In this document: one piece after another, positions 26,263-34,526 of the stretch
Layout of the letters: every line of letters starts with the position of its first letter
How positions within the stretch are numbered: the stretch's first letter is position 1
DNA from: Bacillus sp. S3
GTDB lineage: Bacteria; Bacillota; Bacilli; Bacillales; Cytobacillaceae
Reading direction: 5' to 3'
Length of the DNA: 64,000 nucleotides
Assembly: GCF_005154805.1 (NCBI RefSeq)
Contig: NZ_CP039727.1
Location: 803,501 to 867,500, forward strand
The notes under the pieces: model-generated
What the model was told of the DNA's origin: nothing
The model's input: the letters and a program-made list of their open reading frames with translations, nothing else
Databases searched by the model: none
Made by a program: the position numbers and the translations under genes

Positions 26263-26718
26263 ATGGGCTATATTGAAGATTTACGGGAAATCATTGGAAC
26301 CCGGCCAATTATATTAGCAGGCGCAATGGTGGGTGTGATCGATGCCCATGGAAGAATATTATTACAGAAACGGCCCGAGGGGATCTGGGGGCTTCCAGGC
26401 GGCCTGTTAGAATTAGGTGAATCCGCAGAGGAAGCCGCAAGAAGGGAAGTTTTTGAAGAAACTGGAGTTGAAATTGGCCAGCTGCAGCTAGTCAATGTTT
26501 TCTCAGGCAAGCAGTATTTTAGAAAACTGGCAAATGGGGATGAATTCTATCCAGTGACCATTGCCTATATCTCAAAGGATATTAAAAATAGTACCATACA
26601 GATTGATGGGGAAGAAACGCTCGATGCAGGGTTCTTTGATATCGAAGAATTACCGGAGCAAACCAGTCCGTTAGTCAGGACAATGCTTCAACAATTTGCG
26701 GATTTTCTAAAAAAATAA
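26263..26718 (+). CDS. Nudix hydrolase
   Basis: A 151-residue Nudix protein with a complete box, G-x5-E-x7-REVFEETG, at about residues 44-66; it hydrolyses a nucleoside diphosphate linked to an unknown moiety. ATG 26263 is chosen because GGAGGAG is directly upstream; an in-frame TTG at 26251 lies inside that site. It is followed 19 bases later by fabF and may be cotranscribed. Confidence 0.9.
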   Translation: MGYIEDLREIIGTRPIILAGAMVGVIDAHGRILLQKRPEGIWGLPGGLLELGESAEEAARREVFEETGVEIGQLQLVNVFSGKQYFRKLANGDEFYPVTIAYISKDIKNSTIQIDGEETLDAGFFDIEELPEQTSPLVRTMLQQFADFLKK

Positions 26719-26737
26719 CAAACAGGAGAGAGCTTAT

Positions 26738-27979
26738 ATGGGAAAACGAGTGGTGATTACGGGCATTGGAGCAGTTACGCCATTAGGCAATAATGCTCAT
26801 ACAACATGGGAAAACATTAAAAACGGGGTGTCAGGTATTGGCCCGGGCACTATTTTTGACACAGACAAAGTGGATATTAAAATAGCTGCAGAGGTAAAGG
26901 GATTTGCACCGGAAGAGTTCATGGATAAAAAAGAAGCGAGAAGAATGGGACGTTACAGCCAATTTGCTGTGGCTGCAAGTAAAATGGCTATAGAAGATGC
27001 CGGGATTCATATTGGCAAGGATGTTCAACCTGAACGTGTCGGGGTATGGATTGGGTCGGGAATTGGCGGATTAGCTGAGTTTGAGGAACAGCACCGAAGA
27101 TTTATTGAAAAAGGTCAAAGAAGGGTCAATCCGTTTACGATTCCTATGTTTATTCCGGACATGGCAGCAGGACAGGTTTCCATCGAAGTAGGGGCGAAAG
27201 GAATCAACAATTGTTCGGTGACGGCATGTGCCTCTGGAGCCAATTCCATTGGTGATGCGTTAAGGGTTATTCAAAAAGGGGACGCAGACATGATGATTGC
27301 CGGTGGAACAGAAGCAACGATCACCGAGATGACCATCGCTGGATTTTCCAATATGACCGCTCTGTCAAAAAATCCTGATCCGAACACAGCCAGCCGGCCA
27401 TTCGATAAGAATCGGGATGGATTTGTGATCGGTGAAGGCGCAGGAATTGTTATATTGGAGGAGCTGGAACATGCCTTAGCTAGAGGAGCTAGAATTTATG
27501 GCGAGCTGATTGGGTATGGAGCTACAGGTGATGCCCATCATATTACAACACCGGCACCAGAGGGAGAAGGTGCCCAGCGTGCGATGAAATTGGCATTAGC
27601 CGATGCCGGAATCACCCCGGAACAAGTGGACTATATAAACGCACATGGTACATCTACCCATTATAATGATTTGTACGAAACGTTGGCGATCAAAGAGGTT
27701 TTCAAAGAACATGCCTATCAATTATCTATCAGTTCGACAAAATCGATGACAGGGCATATGCTCGGGGCAACCGGTGCACTTGAGGCGATTATCTCGATTT
27801 TAGCTATTAAGGAAGGCGTAATCCCGCCAACCATTAATTACGAAACGCCAGATGAAGAACTTGATTTAGATTATGTACCGAATGAAGCAAGGAAGAAGGA
27901 TATACAGGTAGTTTTATCCAATTCATTAGGATTCGGCGGACATAATGTTACATTGGTTTTTAAAAAGTTTTTAATATAA
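26738..27979 (+). CDS. fabF: Beta-ketoacyl-ACP synthase II
   Basis: A 413-residue condensing enzyme with the full Cys-His-His triad: Cys164 in CSVTACASG, His in [11 protein letters not shown] and His in [13 protein letters not shown]. It extends acyl-ACP with malonyl-ACP. AGGAGAGAG precedes the ATG. There is no fabH next to it, unlike the usual fabHA-fabF pair of Bacillus, so it may be a second copy paired with the Nudix gene; whether another fabF exists cannot be seen here. Confidence 0.93.
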   Translation: MGKRVVITGIGAVTPLGNNAHTTWENIKNGVSGIGPGTIFDTDKVDIKIAAEVKGFAPEEFMDKKEARRMGRYSQFAVAASKMAIEDAGIHIGKDVQPERVGVWIGSGIGGLAEFEEQHRRFIEKGQRRVNPFTIPMFIPDMAAGQVSIEVGAKGINNCSVTACASGANSIGDALRVIQKGDADMMIAGGTEATITEMTIAGFSNMTALSKNPDPNTASRPFDKNRDGFVIGEGAGIVILEELEHALARGARIYGELIGYGATGDAHHITTPAPEGEGAQRAMKLALADAGITPEQVDYINAHGTSTHYNDLYETLAIKEVFKEHAYQLSISSTKSMTGHMLGATGALEAIISILAIKEGVIPPTINYETPDEELDLDYVPNEARKKDIQVVLSNSLGFGGHNVTLVFKKFLI

Positions 27980-28010
27980 AACCAAACGCCAACAAAATTT
28001 AAATTTTAAC

Positions 28011-28039
28011 TTGAAACATATCAGAAAATTTGATAAAGT
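28011..28039 (+). promoter_or_regulatory. SigA-type promoter of the ZTP-riboswitch gene
   Basis: TTGAAA (28011-28016), a 17-base spacer and TAAAGT (28034-28039), ending shortly before the riboswitch. Confidence 0.65.
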
Positions 28040-28052
28040 AAAACAAATGAAA

Positions 28053-28124
28053 AGGCTGTGTGTGACTGGCGAACGCGGATAACCGTGAGGGAGCACATAG
28101 TATCGGAGCCGTTCGCCTGGGCAG
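28053..28124 (+). promoter_or_regulatory. ZTP (pfl) riboswitch aptamer
   Basis: The sequence has the two conserved ZTP blocks, GTGACTGGCGAACG and CCGTTCGCCTGGGCA, joined by GGGAGCACAT. ZTP/ZMP accumulates when one-carbon folate is scarce and turns genes on. It is followed by a terminator and a phosphoglycerate dehydrogenase gene, the entry to serine and one-carbon units. Confidence 0.88.
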
Positions 28125-28164
28125 AGGTAAGGGATGTAAATCCCTTACCTCTTTCTGCTTTTTT
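28123..28164 (+). terminator. Expression-platform terminator of the ZTP riboswitch
   Basis: Perfect arms AGAGGTAAGGGAT/ATCCCTTACCTCT with a GTAA loop, then TTCTGCTTTTTT. Confidence 0.92.
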
Positions 28165-28230
28165 GGAGGGAAATATTCATTTTTTAATAGGAATTTGAAA
28201 ATAAACTTTTACAAAAAAGGGGTATATAGG

Positions 28231-29430
28231 ATGAGCACACTCGTTTCAGAAAAAGTAAAAACAATTAAAACGTTAAATAATATTGCAGAAAGCGGGCTAA
28301 AGGTATTAAATCAGGATCAATTTACGGTCGACAATAACAGCGAGAATCCCGATGCCATTGTGGTTCGCAGTTTTAATATGCATACATTTGAATTCGGAAA
28401 CAATTTAAAAGCAATCGCACGGGCAGGTGCTGGTGTCAATAATATTCCTGTCGACCAATGCACCGAGCAAGGAATCGTTGTTTTTAATACGCCCGGGGCG
28501 AATGCAAACGCAGTAAAAGAGATGGTCCTAACGTCATTAATGGCTTTATCCCGTAACCTTTTTGCAGGCGTGGCATGGACAAAGACGTTAGACGGTGAGG
28601 GCGAACAAGTATCAAAGCTAGTTGAAGCGGGAAAAAAGAAATTTGTTGGGAAAGAAATTAAAGGGAAAACCCTTGGTGTAATCGGATTAGGGGCGATCGG
28701 AGCACTTGTAGCAAACGATGCGCTCGATTTGGATATGGATGTCATCGGGTTTGATCCATTTATCTCTGTTGATACAGCCTGGAACTTATCACGTAATGTA
28801 CAGCGGGCGATGTCTCTTGAGCAATTGTTTGCTGAGTCTGACTATATTACGGTCCACGTTCCATTAACGAATGACACAAAAGGAATGTTTAATAAAAATT
28901 CATTTAGCATTATGAAGCCGGGCGTTTATATTTTGAACTTCTCACGCGGGGAGCTTGTGAACGAAATCGATATGGCGGTTGCACTTGAAGATGGAATCGT
29001 AGGGAAGTATATGACGGATTTCCCGAATGAAAATGTACTAAAAATGAAAAATACAATCTGCACTCCGCATCTCGGAGCCTCAACTACAGAATCAGAGGAA
29101 AACTGTGCGATTATGGCGGCTCGTCAGGTCAAGGAATTTTTGGAAACAGGAAACATTAAAAACTCAGTGAATTTTCCAAACGTTTCCCTTCCCTATACAG
29201 GAAAGCAGCGCGTTGCCGCTTTCCACCAAAACGTACCAAACATGGTTGGTCAGATCACTTCGACTGTATCAAGCTACCATTTAAACATCGCTGACATGGT
29301 GAACAGAAGCCGTGGGGAATATGCCTATACGATGATTGATATTGACGATAAAATAAACGGTGACATCATTCCCGGTCTAGTGGAAAAAATCAGGCAAATC
29401 GACGGCATCGTAACAGCTCGGATAATTTAA
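28231..29430 (+). CDS. serA: D-3-phosphoglycerate dehydrogenase (short form)
   Basis: A 399-residue 2-hydroxyacid dehydrogenase of the SerA type. It has the Rossmann GVIGLGAIG, RAGAGVNNIP, the catalytic HLGASTTES histidine and a C-terminal ACT-like segment, without the extra intervening domain of the long form. It oxidises 3-phosphoglycerate in serine synthesis. ATG 28231 has AAGGGG upstream; an in-frame TTG at 28195 does not. ZTP-riboswitch control ties serine supply to folate one-carbon demand. A SerA elsewhere in the genome cannot be excluded. Confidence 0.88.
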   Translation: MSTLVSEKVKTIKTLNNIAESGLKVLNQDQFTVDNNSENPDAIVVRSFNMHTFEFGNNLKAIARAGAGVNNIPVDQCTEQGIVVFNTPGANANAVKEMVLTSLMALSRNLFAGVAWTKTLDGEGEQVSKLVEAGKKKFVGKEIKGKTLGVIGLGAIGALVANDALDLDMDVIGFDPFISVDTAWNLSRNVQRAMSLEQLFAESDYITVHVPLTNDTKGMFNKNSFSIMKPGVYILNFSRGELVNEIDMAVALEDGIVGKYMTDFPNENVLKMKNTICTPHLGASTTESEENCAIMAARQVKEFLETGNIKNSVNFPNVSLPYTGKQRVAAFHQNVPNMVGQITSTVSSYHLNIADMVNRSRGEYAYTMIDIDDKINGDIIPGLVEKIRQIDGIVTARII

Positions 29431-29464
29431 AGAAGCAAGGGAAGGTTCCCTTGCTTCTTTGTTT
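29431..29464 (+). terminator. Intrinsic terminator after serA
   Basis: Perfect arms GAAGCAAGGGAA/TTCCCTTGCTTC, two-base loop, T-rich tail. Confidence 0.92.
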
Positions 29465-29472
29465 AACCCACT

Positions 29473-29520
29473 GGGAGTCAGATGCCTTTACTCGACAAAC
29501 TTCGAGTTGTGTCAGGCACC
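29473..29520. repeat. GTGCCTG-family palindromic element overlapping a gene end
   Basis: GGGAGTCAGATGCC at one end and GTCAGGCACC at the other, with an ACTCGA/TCGAGT inner stem. It provides the last codons and the stop of the minus-strand HAD gene. Confidence 0.75.
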
Positions 29521-30065
29521 GTCCATTCCGTCCAATCTTTTATCCGTGGCATGTTTACGTGCCGGTTATATGATTGGTCCTTTAGATAGACCTTTATTGG
29601 CTGCTCGGATAAGGTATCCAAAATATCCGGCTTGTCGTCAAAGTAATAATCCAAATCTAATTCCTTAATAATGTTCACTTTTTCGTGATCCTTCATCCCG
29701 CAGAAGAATCGTTCATTATGAACTGGAAACCCTTGCTCAACTAACCATTTCTTCGTGCGCTCCCCATGCTCCTGATTCCTTGCCGTGATATAAAAAATTT
29801 CATGGCCTTGCTTATCAAGCTCCTGCAGCAGTTCGACTGCTCCTGGAAAAGCAGGACAATCGTTGTAATAAATATCCTCTAAGGTACTGTTCCACATCTG
29901 TTTGCCTTCTTCAGCTGTCATCCCGAATGGCTCATGAATCTCGACTGTTTTTAATGCTTGAAAAATGTCGAAACCTAGCTCCTGGTCTAGTTTTTGATTA
30001 TAAAGATGAAAGGCATACTCTCTTAAATTAATCAGTGTATCATCAATATCGAAACCAAATCTCAT
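29478..30065 (-). CDS. HAD-superfamily nucleotidase-like phosphatase
   Basis: A 195-residue HAD protein of the 5'-nucleotidase, deoxy/NT5C-like group. It starts at the catalytic motif (FDIDDTLINL), has FYITARN (motif II) and ends with a YYFDDKPD motif IV. The natural domain appears to end near DWTEW; the last dozen residues (VPDTTRSLSSKGI) are read from the palindromic element at 29473-29520, so the C-terminus was probably rewritten by insertion of that element. The ATG follows AGGTG. Convergent with serA. Confidence 0.85.
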   Translation of the reverse strand: MRFGFDIDDTLINLREYAFHLYNQKLDQELGFDIFQALKTVEIHEPFGMTAEEGKQMWNSTLEDIYYNDCPAFPGAVELLQELDKQGHEIFYITARNQEHGERTKKWLVEQGFPVHNERFFCGMKDHEKVNIIKELDLDYYFDDKPDILDTLSEQPIKVYLKDQSYNRHVNMPRIKDWTEWTVPDTTRSLSSKGI

Positions 30066-30082
30066 CTAAACACCTCTTTCAG

Positions 30083-30122
30083 AAAAAAATGGACAGCGCC
30101 TAAGCTAAGCGCCCTCCATTTT
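30083..30122 (-). terminator. Terminator of the ribD gene
   Basis: On the minus strand, an AAAATGGA...TCCATTTT stem with GCGC/GCGC inner pairing and a T-run. The adjoining GTCTAGCTCCAGGCG (about 30128-30142) matches a dispersed motif I recall from Bacillus intergenic regions. Confidence 0.75.
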
Positions 30123-30157
30123 GAAAATTGTCTAGCTCCAGGCGTCTTCCACTTTTC

Positions 30158-31246
30158 TTAGTAAATTGGATATCCAATAAATTTATAGTCTTTTCCAATT
30201 GGTGTGACGGTTAGGTTGGCTAATTCAACCGCATCACTCATTTTTTCAATCCCTGTACCCTCTAAAAAAGTTAGGGCATTTTTTCCGCCAACTAATTTAG
30301 GAGCGATATAGAGAACCACTTTATCTACTAAATGATTTTCTAATAGGGAGGCACTAATGGTTCCGCCGCCTTCAATTAAAACCGAAGAAACAAGCTTTTC
30401 TCCAAGGATATTCATGACATCAGATGCATGAACCGTATTTAAGCCGCTCGTTACAAAAATGGAAATCCCGTTATCCTCTAAGATTTTCCGTTTATCTTTG
30501 TCATAATTTTCACTAGTGAAAATCCAAGTTTCTGCCTTTTTATCGGTAACCACCTTAGATTCTAATGGAATTCTTAGTGTAGAGTCCAAAATCACGCGGA
30601 TTGGGTTCCGCCCATTCGGTATTCTCGAAGTCAGTTCAGGATCATCATGAATAACCGTATTCACCCCGACCAGAATCGCCATATTCTCACTTCGCAGCTG
30701 ATGGACATCCTGCCTCGCCTCAGCAGACGTAATCCACTTGCTGCTGGCTGTATGGGTCGCGATTTTGCCATCTAGAGTGGTTGCTGCTTTTAAGGTGACA
30801 AACGGTTTTTTCTCCACAATAAATTTATTGAAAACTTCATTCATCCGGCTTGATTCTTCTTCACAAACCCCGATTGTGACTTCTATTCCAGCATCTTTGA
30901 GGATTTTTACCCCGTTTCCTGCTACGACTGGGTTCGGATCCAGTGTCGCGATAACTACTTTTTTAATTCCGGCCTCTACCAGTGCAACGGCACATGGACC
31001 TGTTCTGCCATGGTGGGAACAAGGCTCAAGCGTCACATAAGCGGTTCCGCCATTGGCGTGGTCTCCTGCCATACGAAGGGCGTGGATTTCAGCATGTGGT
31101 TCTCCAGCTTTTAAATGGGCCCCAACCCCGACGATTCGATTGTCGTTCACAATCACAGCCCCAACAAGTGGATTCGGATCCGTCTGACCTTTCATGGCTT
31201 GGGCATTTTTCAATGCCAGCTGCATATAAAATTCATCATTCATCAT
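30158..31246 (-). CDS. ribD: Bifunctional riboflavin-precursor deaminase/reductase
   Basis: A 362-residue RibD. The N-terminal deaminase zinc site is intact (His51-Ala-Glu53, Cys76, Cys85 in PCSHHGRTGPC), and the C-terminal reductase has TLDGKIA and LIEGGG. It deaminates and reduces the pyrimidine made by GTP cyclohydrolase II. AGGAGG precedes the start. No FMN riboswitch and no ribE/ribH are nearby, so this is not the canonical rib operon; it sits with a GTP cyclohydrolase II and an FAD monooxygenase on the same strand. Confidence 0.92.
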   Translation of the reverse strand: MMNDEFYMQLALKNAQAMKGQTDPNPLVGAVIVNDNRIVGVGAHLKAGEPHAEIHALRMAGDHANGGTAYVTLEPCSHHGRTGPCAVALVEAGIKKVVIATLDPNPVVAGNGVKILKDAGIEVTIGVCEEESSRMNEVFNKFIVEKKPFVTLKAATTLDGKIATHTASSKWITSAEARQDVHQLRSENMAILVGVNTVIHDDPELTSRIPNGRNPIRVILDSTLRIPLESKVVTDKKAETWIFTSENYDKDKRKILEDNGISIFVTSGLNTVHASDVMNILGEKLVSSVLIEGGGTISASLLENHLVDKVVLYIAPKLVGGKNALTFLEGTGIEKMSDAVELANLTVTPIGKDYKFIGYPIY

Positions 31247-31327
31247 AGCGCTATAATCCTCCTGCTATACTAGATGGAGCTTTGCATCATCTAATTTATC
31301 ATCCCAGCTTTTCTTTTGAAAAAACAG

Positions 31328-32059
31328 CTACGCCATATGACCTGATTTTCTTACTTTCGTCTGTAAGTATTTCTCGTTGTACTCGGAGACATCCCCCCAT
31401 AATGGAGTCCGCCCGGAGACCGGCGCACCTGCTGCTTTCAACGCTTTTAGTTTTTTGGGATTGTTGGTAATCAGTGTGACAGGCTTTGATCGTAATGCTT
31501 TAAGAACCTCGATTGCTTCGTCGTAGTTACGGCTGTCATCAGCAAAACCAAGTCCCTCATTCGCCTCCACTGTATCGTATCCATTTTCTTGAAGAATATA
31601 GGCCATTGCCTTGCTAAATAAGCCAATGCCTCTGCCTTCATGATTGGCTAAATAAAATAATGCACCTGTCCCGTGCTCGGCAATCATTTTCATGGATTGT
31701 TTAAGCTGAAACCCGCAATCACAGCGTTTGCTTCCAAAGATATCCCCAGTATGACAGATGGAGTGCATTCGAATCAATGCATCCTCTCCAAATTCAAAAT
31801 CCCCATAAACGAGGACACTTGATTGTTGGAGGTCTGCTAGATTTGCAGAGGATAAATGATCAATTACTTGTTGGAAATCCTCGGTTACATTTTCGCTCTT
31901 CAACCAGCTGTACCACTTAAATTCAACTGTTTTACCGTATAAATTGACTGGCAGCTTGATTGGTCCAACAAGGTAAATGGCTTCTTCACCTTTATTGATT
32001 AACTTTATTTTATCCTCTAATAAAGAGAGAACATCTGATTTTAATTGAACTTGTGCCAT
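31328..32059 (-). CDS. ribA: Stand-alone GTP cyclohydrolase II, divergent
   Basis: A 243-residue protein with the zinc cysteines Cys102, Cys113 and Cys115 (ICHTGDIFGSKRCDCG) at canonical spacing, and HEGRGIGL. It opens GTP to a formamidopyrimidine/diaminopyrimidine. Unlike the RibBA fusion of most Bacillus it has no DHBP synthase domain, but it has an N-terminal extension of about 45 residues. Positions that usually read SECLTGD and RQEGRG are SICHTGD and NHEGRG. These differences and the neighbours suggest a specialised copy. Confidence 0.87.
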   Translation of the reverse strand: MAQVQLKSDVLSLLEDKIKLINKGEEAIYLVGPIKLPVNLYGKTVEFKWYSWLKSENVTEDFQQVIDHLSSANLADLQQSSVLVYGDFEFGEDALIRMHSICHTGDIFGSKRCDCGFQLKQSMKMIAEHGTGALFYLANHEGRGIGLFSKAMAYILQENGYDTVEANEGLGFADDSRNYDEAIEVLKALRSKPVTLITNNPKKLKALKAAGAPVSGRTPLWGDVSEYNEKYLQTKVRKSGHMA

Positions 32060-32109
32060 AATTCATTCCTCCAAAGGGATATTTTTATAGTGGTTCCATA
32101 CCGTTTTAC

Positions 32110-33210
32110 TTAAGACAGAACTGGAACCGTAAAATTTTCCTGATAAGTTTCTTCTTTTACCATCTGCTGCTTCTGTAATTTCTCTATGTCAGCCCGACGA
32201 ACATGTTCTAATTTTCTTAATTGGGCAGCACTCACATCTTGTTTGTCTAGTGCCTCGATAATGACATCTGCCAGAACATCTGCATCTAAAAGAGCGCAAT
32301 TGATGCCAAAGGCACCTGTTGGACTCATTGTATGGGCTGCATCTCCGAAAATGACGACTCCGTCTTTTGCCCATGTTGGACATTGACAGCTCTGCACTTT
32401 TAATAAAATAAAATCATTCCAAGATTGGATGTGCTGACGAACGGTTTCCGTTAACTCTGGAAAAGCCGTAAGCACTTGCTCAATAAACGGTGCAAAGGAT
32501 TGCTTTTTCAATGTTGGAAAGGAATCTTCTTCAATATTCCAGCCTATCTGTATAAATCCGCCCGCCTGGCTAAATAAAGCAAGCTGCTTACCGTCGACCA
32601 ATGCATTTTTAATGGTTGGCTCCCAATCTTTCGGGCTGGGAATTTTCGCCCACAGCAAGTCATAGCCATGTTTTATGGTTGTGAATGGCATCTCGGCAAG
32701 CTTTCTGACCGTTGAAAAACGGCCATCTGCACCAACAACAATCTTGCATCTGATGATCACTTCTTCATCGCCCTTTAAAGCTTTTAGACCATTAACACGG
32801 CCATTTTTAGTGAATAAAAGCTCAGTCACTTTTGTCCCCATCATAAGATTGTAATCCTTATAGGGTTTAGATTGCTGAATCAACACATTTAATAAATTCC
32901 TTTGCGGGATATGGATACCGACATGCTGTTCACCATCAGCCGGTGTGACCGTCTTTATTACGTCTCCGTGATGCCAATATTCAACTCGTTCCATTAATAG
33001 CATCCCGGCTTGTTTTACTTGATCAAACAAATTATATTTTTTTAAAACGTGTTCTCCGTCCTGATTGAGATGTTCACCGCGAAATTCTTTGTCGATTCCC
33101 GCGTGACGTTCAAGAACAATCGTTGATATACCATTTTTTGCAAGCAAATATCCTAGTAATGCACCGCCTGGACCGGCACCAACAATACAAACATCTGCTT
33201 CAAGATTCAT
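32110..33210 (-). CDS. FAD-dependent monooxygenase (PHBH fold)
   Basis: A 366-residue class A flavoprotein monooxygenase. It has the N-terminal GAGPGGALLGYLLA dinucleotide fold, VGADGRFSTVR (DG motif, about 165-175) and VIFGDAAHTMSPTGAFG (GD motif, about 285-301). Such enzymes hydroxylate aromatic or heteroaromatic rings with NAD(P)H and O2. It is the first gene of the minus-strand unit leading to GTP cyclohydrolase II and RibD, and faces a divergent HxlR regulator. A pteridine- or pyrimidine-derived substrate is an attractive inference, not shown. Confidence 0.88.
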   Translation of the reverse strand: MNLEADVCIVGAGPGGALLGYLLAKNGISTIVLERHAGIDKEFRGEHLNQDGEHVLKKYNLFDQVKQAGMLLMERVEYWHHGDVIKTVTPADGEQHVGIHIPQRNLLNVLIQQSKPYKDYNLMMGTKVTELLFTKNGRVNGLKALKGDEEVIIRCKIVVGADGRFSTVRKLAEMPFTTIKHGYDLLWAKIPSPKDWEPTIKNALVDGKQLALFSQAGGFIQIGWNIEEDSFPTLKKQSFAPFIEQVLTAFPELTETVRQHIQSWNDFILLKVQSCQCPTWAKDGVVIFGDAAHTMSPTGAFGINCALLDADVLADVIIEALDKQDVSAAQLRKLEHVRRADIEKLQKQQMVKEETYQENFTVPVLS

Positions 33211-33279
33211 GTTTTAGGACCACCTTGTTGGATCTCGTGATATCCGAGAATGTCTTTTGACTAATAAAAATGAAGTTTA

Positions 33280-33302
33280 TAGTTACTTACTTTATGTAAC
33301 TA
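33280..33302. promoter_or_regulatory. Candidate HxlR operator
   Basis: TAGTTAC (33280-33286) and GTAACTA (33296-33302) form a perfect 7-bp inverted repeat in the divergent promoter region between the FAD monooxygenase and hxlR-type genes. Confidence 0.55.
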
Positions 33303-33402
33303 ATTATATTTTTAAAACTAACTTGTGTCAAACAATTTTATTGTGTATTGTAATTATATTGGTATTTGTAATATGATAATATATTATTAGGAGGGGAGAA
33401 CC

Positions 33403-33726
33403 ATGAATCAACCTGAAATTTGTCCTCGATTCGAAAAAGCGATGGTGATGTTGAGCCAACGCTGGACAGGTCTTGTCATTTATCAGCTGCTTACAGGGGC
33501 GAAACGCTTCTGTACTTTAGAATCTTCAATAGGAATAAGTGGAAGGGTTCTTTCGGAGCGGCTAAAAGATTTAGAAAATCAAGGAATCGTTAAACGCGAG
33601 GTATTCCCGGAAACGCCAGTACGCATTGAATATTCCTTAACAGAAAAAGGGCTGGCCTTAAAGCCAATCATAAAAGAAATAGAAAATTGGTCTCAAATCT
33701 GGCTGCCAGTGGAAGCAGATCAATAA
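33403..33726 (+). CDS. HxlR-family winged-helix regulator
   Basis: A 107-residue HxlR-type regulator with the typical CPRFEKAM start, a [11 protein letters not shown] helix, [13 protein letters not shown] recognition helix and YSLTEKG wing. These proteins often sense electrophiles or aromatic compounds. AGGAGGGG precedes the ATG. Divergent from the FAD monooxygenase / GTP cyclohydrolase II / RibD genes, which it probably controls through the inverted repeat between them. Confidence 0.92.
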   Translation: MNQPEICPRFEKAMVMLSQRWTGLVIYQLLTGAKRFCTLESSIGISGRVLSERLKDLENQGIVKREVFPETPVRIEYSLTEKGLALKPIIKEIENWSQIWLPVEADQ

Positions 33727-33731
33727 TGGGG

Positions 33732-33762
33732 GCAAGGGGACAGTTTCCCTTGCTTCTTTTTA
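33732..33762 (+). terminator. Terminator after the HxlR gene
   Basis: GCAAGGGGA/TTCCCTTGC hairpin followed by TTCTTTTT. Confidence 0.88.
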
Positions 33763-33776
33763 TAGGAGTGAATAAG

Positions 33777-34223
33777 ATGAAAATTTATGTTGATGCAGAT
33801 GCGTGTCCAGTAAAAGATATTATTATCTCTGAAGGTACGAATGCGGGAATTCCTGTAGTCCTTGTAACAAGCTTTTCACATTTTTCTAATGCGGAACAAC
33901 CATCAGGAGTGGAAACCATTTATGTTGATTCTGGGGCAGATGCGGCGGATTATCGGATTATGAAGTTAGCCAAAAAAGAAGACATAATTGTGACGCAGGA
34001 TTATGGTCTGGCGTCGCTCGGCTTAGCAAAAGGGTGTTTAGTCCTCCATCATAAAGGATTTACTTATACAAATGAAAACATTGATCAATTATTACAAACA
34101 CGTTATTTAAGTGCAATGGCTCGAAAGAGTGGAAAGCGTACAAAGGGGCCAAAACCTTTTACAACAGAGGATAGGGATCAATTTAGAGAGCTTTTTCAAA
34201 GAGCCATTTCTCGTTCCGAATAA
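33777..34223 (+). CDS. yqxD: UPF0178/YaiI-YqxD family protein
   Basis: A 148-residue member of the DUF188 family with the family hallmarks [10 protein letters not shown] at the start, TQDYGLASL in the middle and [11 protein letters not shown] near the end. The fold is related to PIN/NYN nucleases, with conserved aspartates, but the role is not established. ATG 33777 has AGGAGTG upstream. A palindromic terminator follows. Confidence 0.9.
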   Translation: MKIYVDADACPVKDIIISEGTNAGIPVVLVTSFSHFSNAEQPSGVETIYVDSGADAADYRIMKLAKKEDIIVTQDYGLASLGLAKGCLVLHHKGFTYTNENIDQLLQTRYLSAMARKSGKRTKGPKPFTTEDRDQFRELFQRAISRSE

Positions 34224-34266
34224 CCACAGGGCTTATGGGGGAAAAAAAGCTTTTCAATCAAAAAAA

Positions 34267-34324
34267 GGTGCCTGCCCCTAGTCAGTGTTAAAGCGATAAC
34301 ACAATGGGGTCAGGCAGCTTTTTA
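34267..34324. terminator. GTGCCTG-family element acting as bidirectional terminator
   Basis: GGTGCCTGCCCC (34267-34278) pairs with GGGGTCAGGCAGC (34306-34318), with inner GTGTTA/TAACAC. T-runs flank it on both strands and it separates convergent genes. Confidence 0.85.
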
Positions 34325-34333
34325 AGGTAAAGA

Positions 34334-34510
34334 TTATTTTTTTCTTAATGTTTCATTAAGCATATGGAGTTCAGTCTCGATGTCTGCTAACTGTTTTTCT
34401 AAGGGAGATAGATTCCCTTTTACATTTTCTAATTTTTCTAAGTCATTCTGTAAGCGTACATATTCAAATTTTAATTCACGGATTTTATATTCAATTTCTT
34501 TTTTCTCCAT
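34334..34510 (-). CDS. Small coiled-coil protein (SE1832-like)
   Basis: A 58-residue, highly charged protein made of two heptad-rich helices (EYKIRELKFEYVRLQNDL and EKQLADIETELHML), predicted to form a short coiled-coil hairpin. AAGGAG precedes ATG 34510. It lies 16 bases after the L,D-transpeptidase gene and is probably cotranscribed. I recall similar proteins as the SE1832 family; the function is unknown. Confidence 0.75.
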   Translation of the reverse strand: MEKKEIEYKIRELKFEYVRLQNDLEKLENVKGNLSPLEKQLADIETELHMLNETLRKK

Positions 34511-34526
34511 TACTTTCTCCTTGTCG

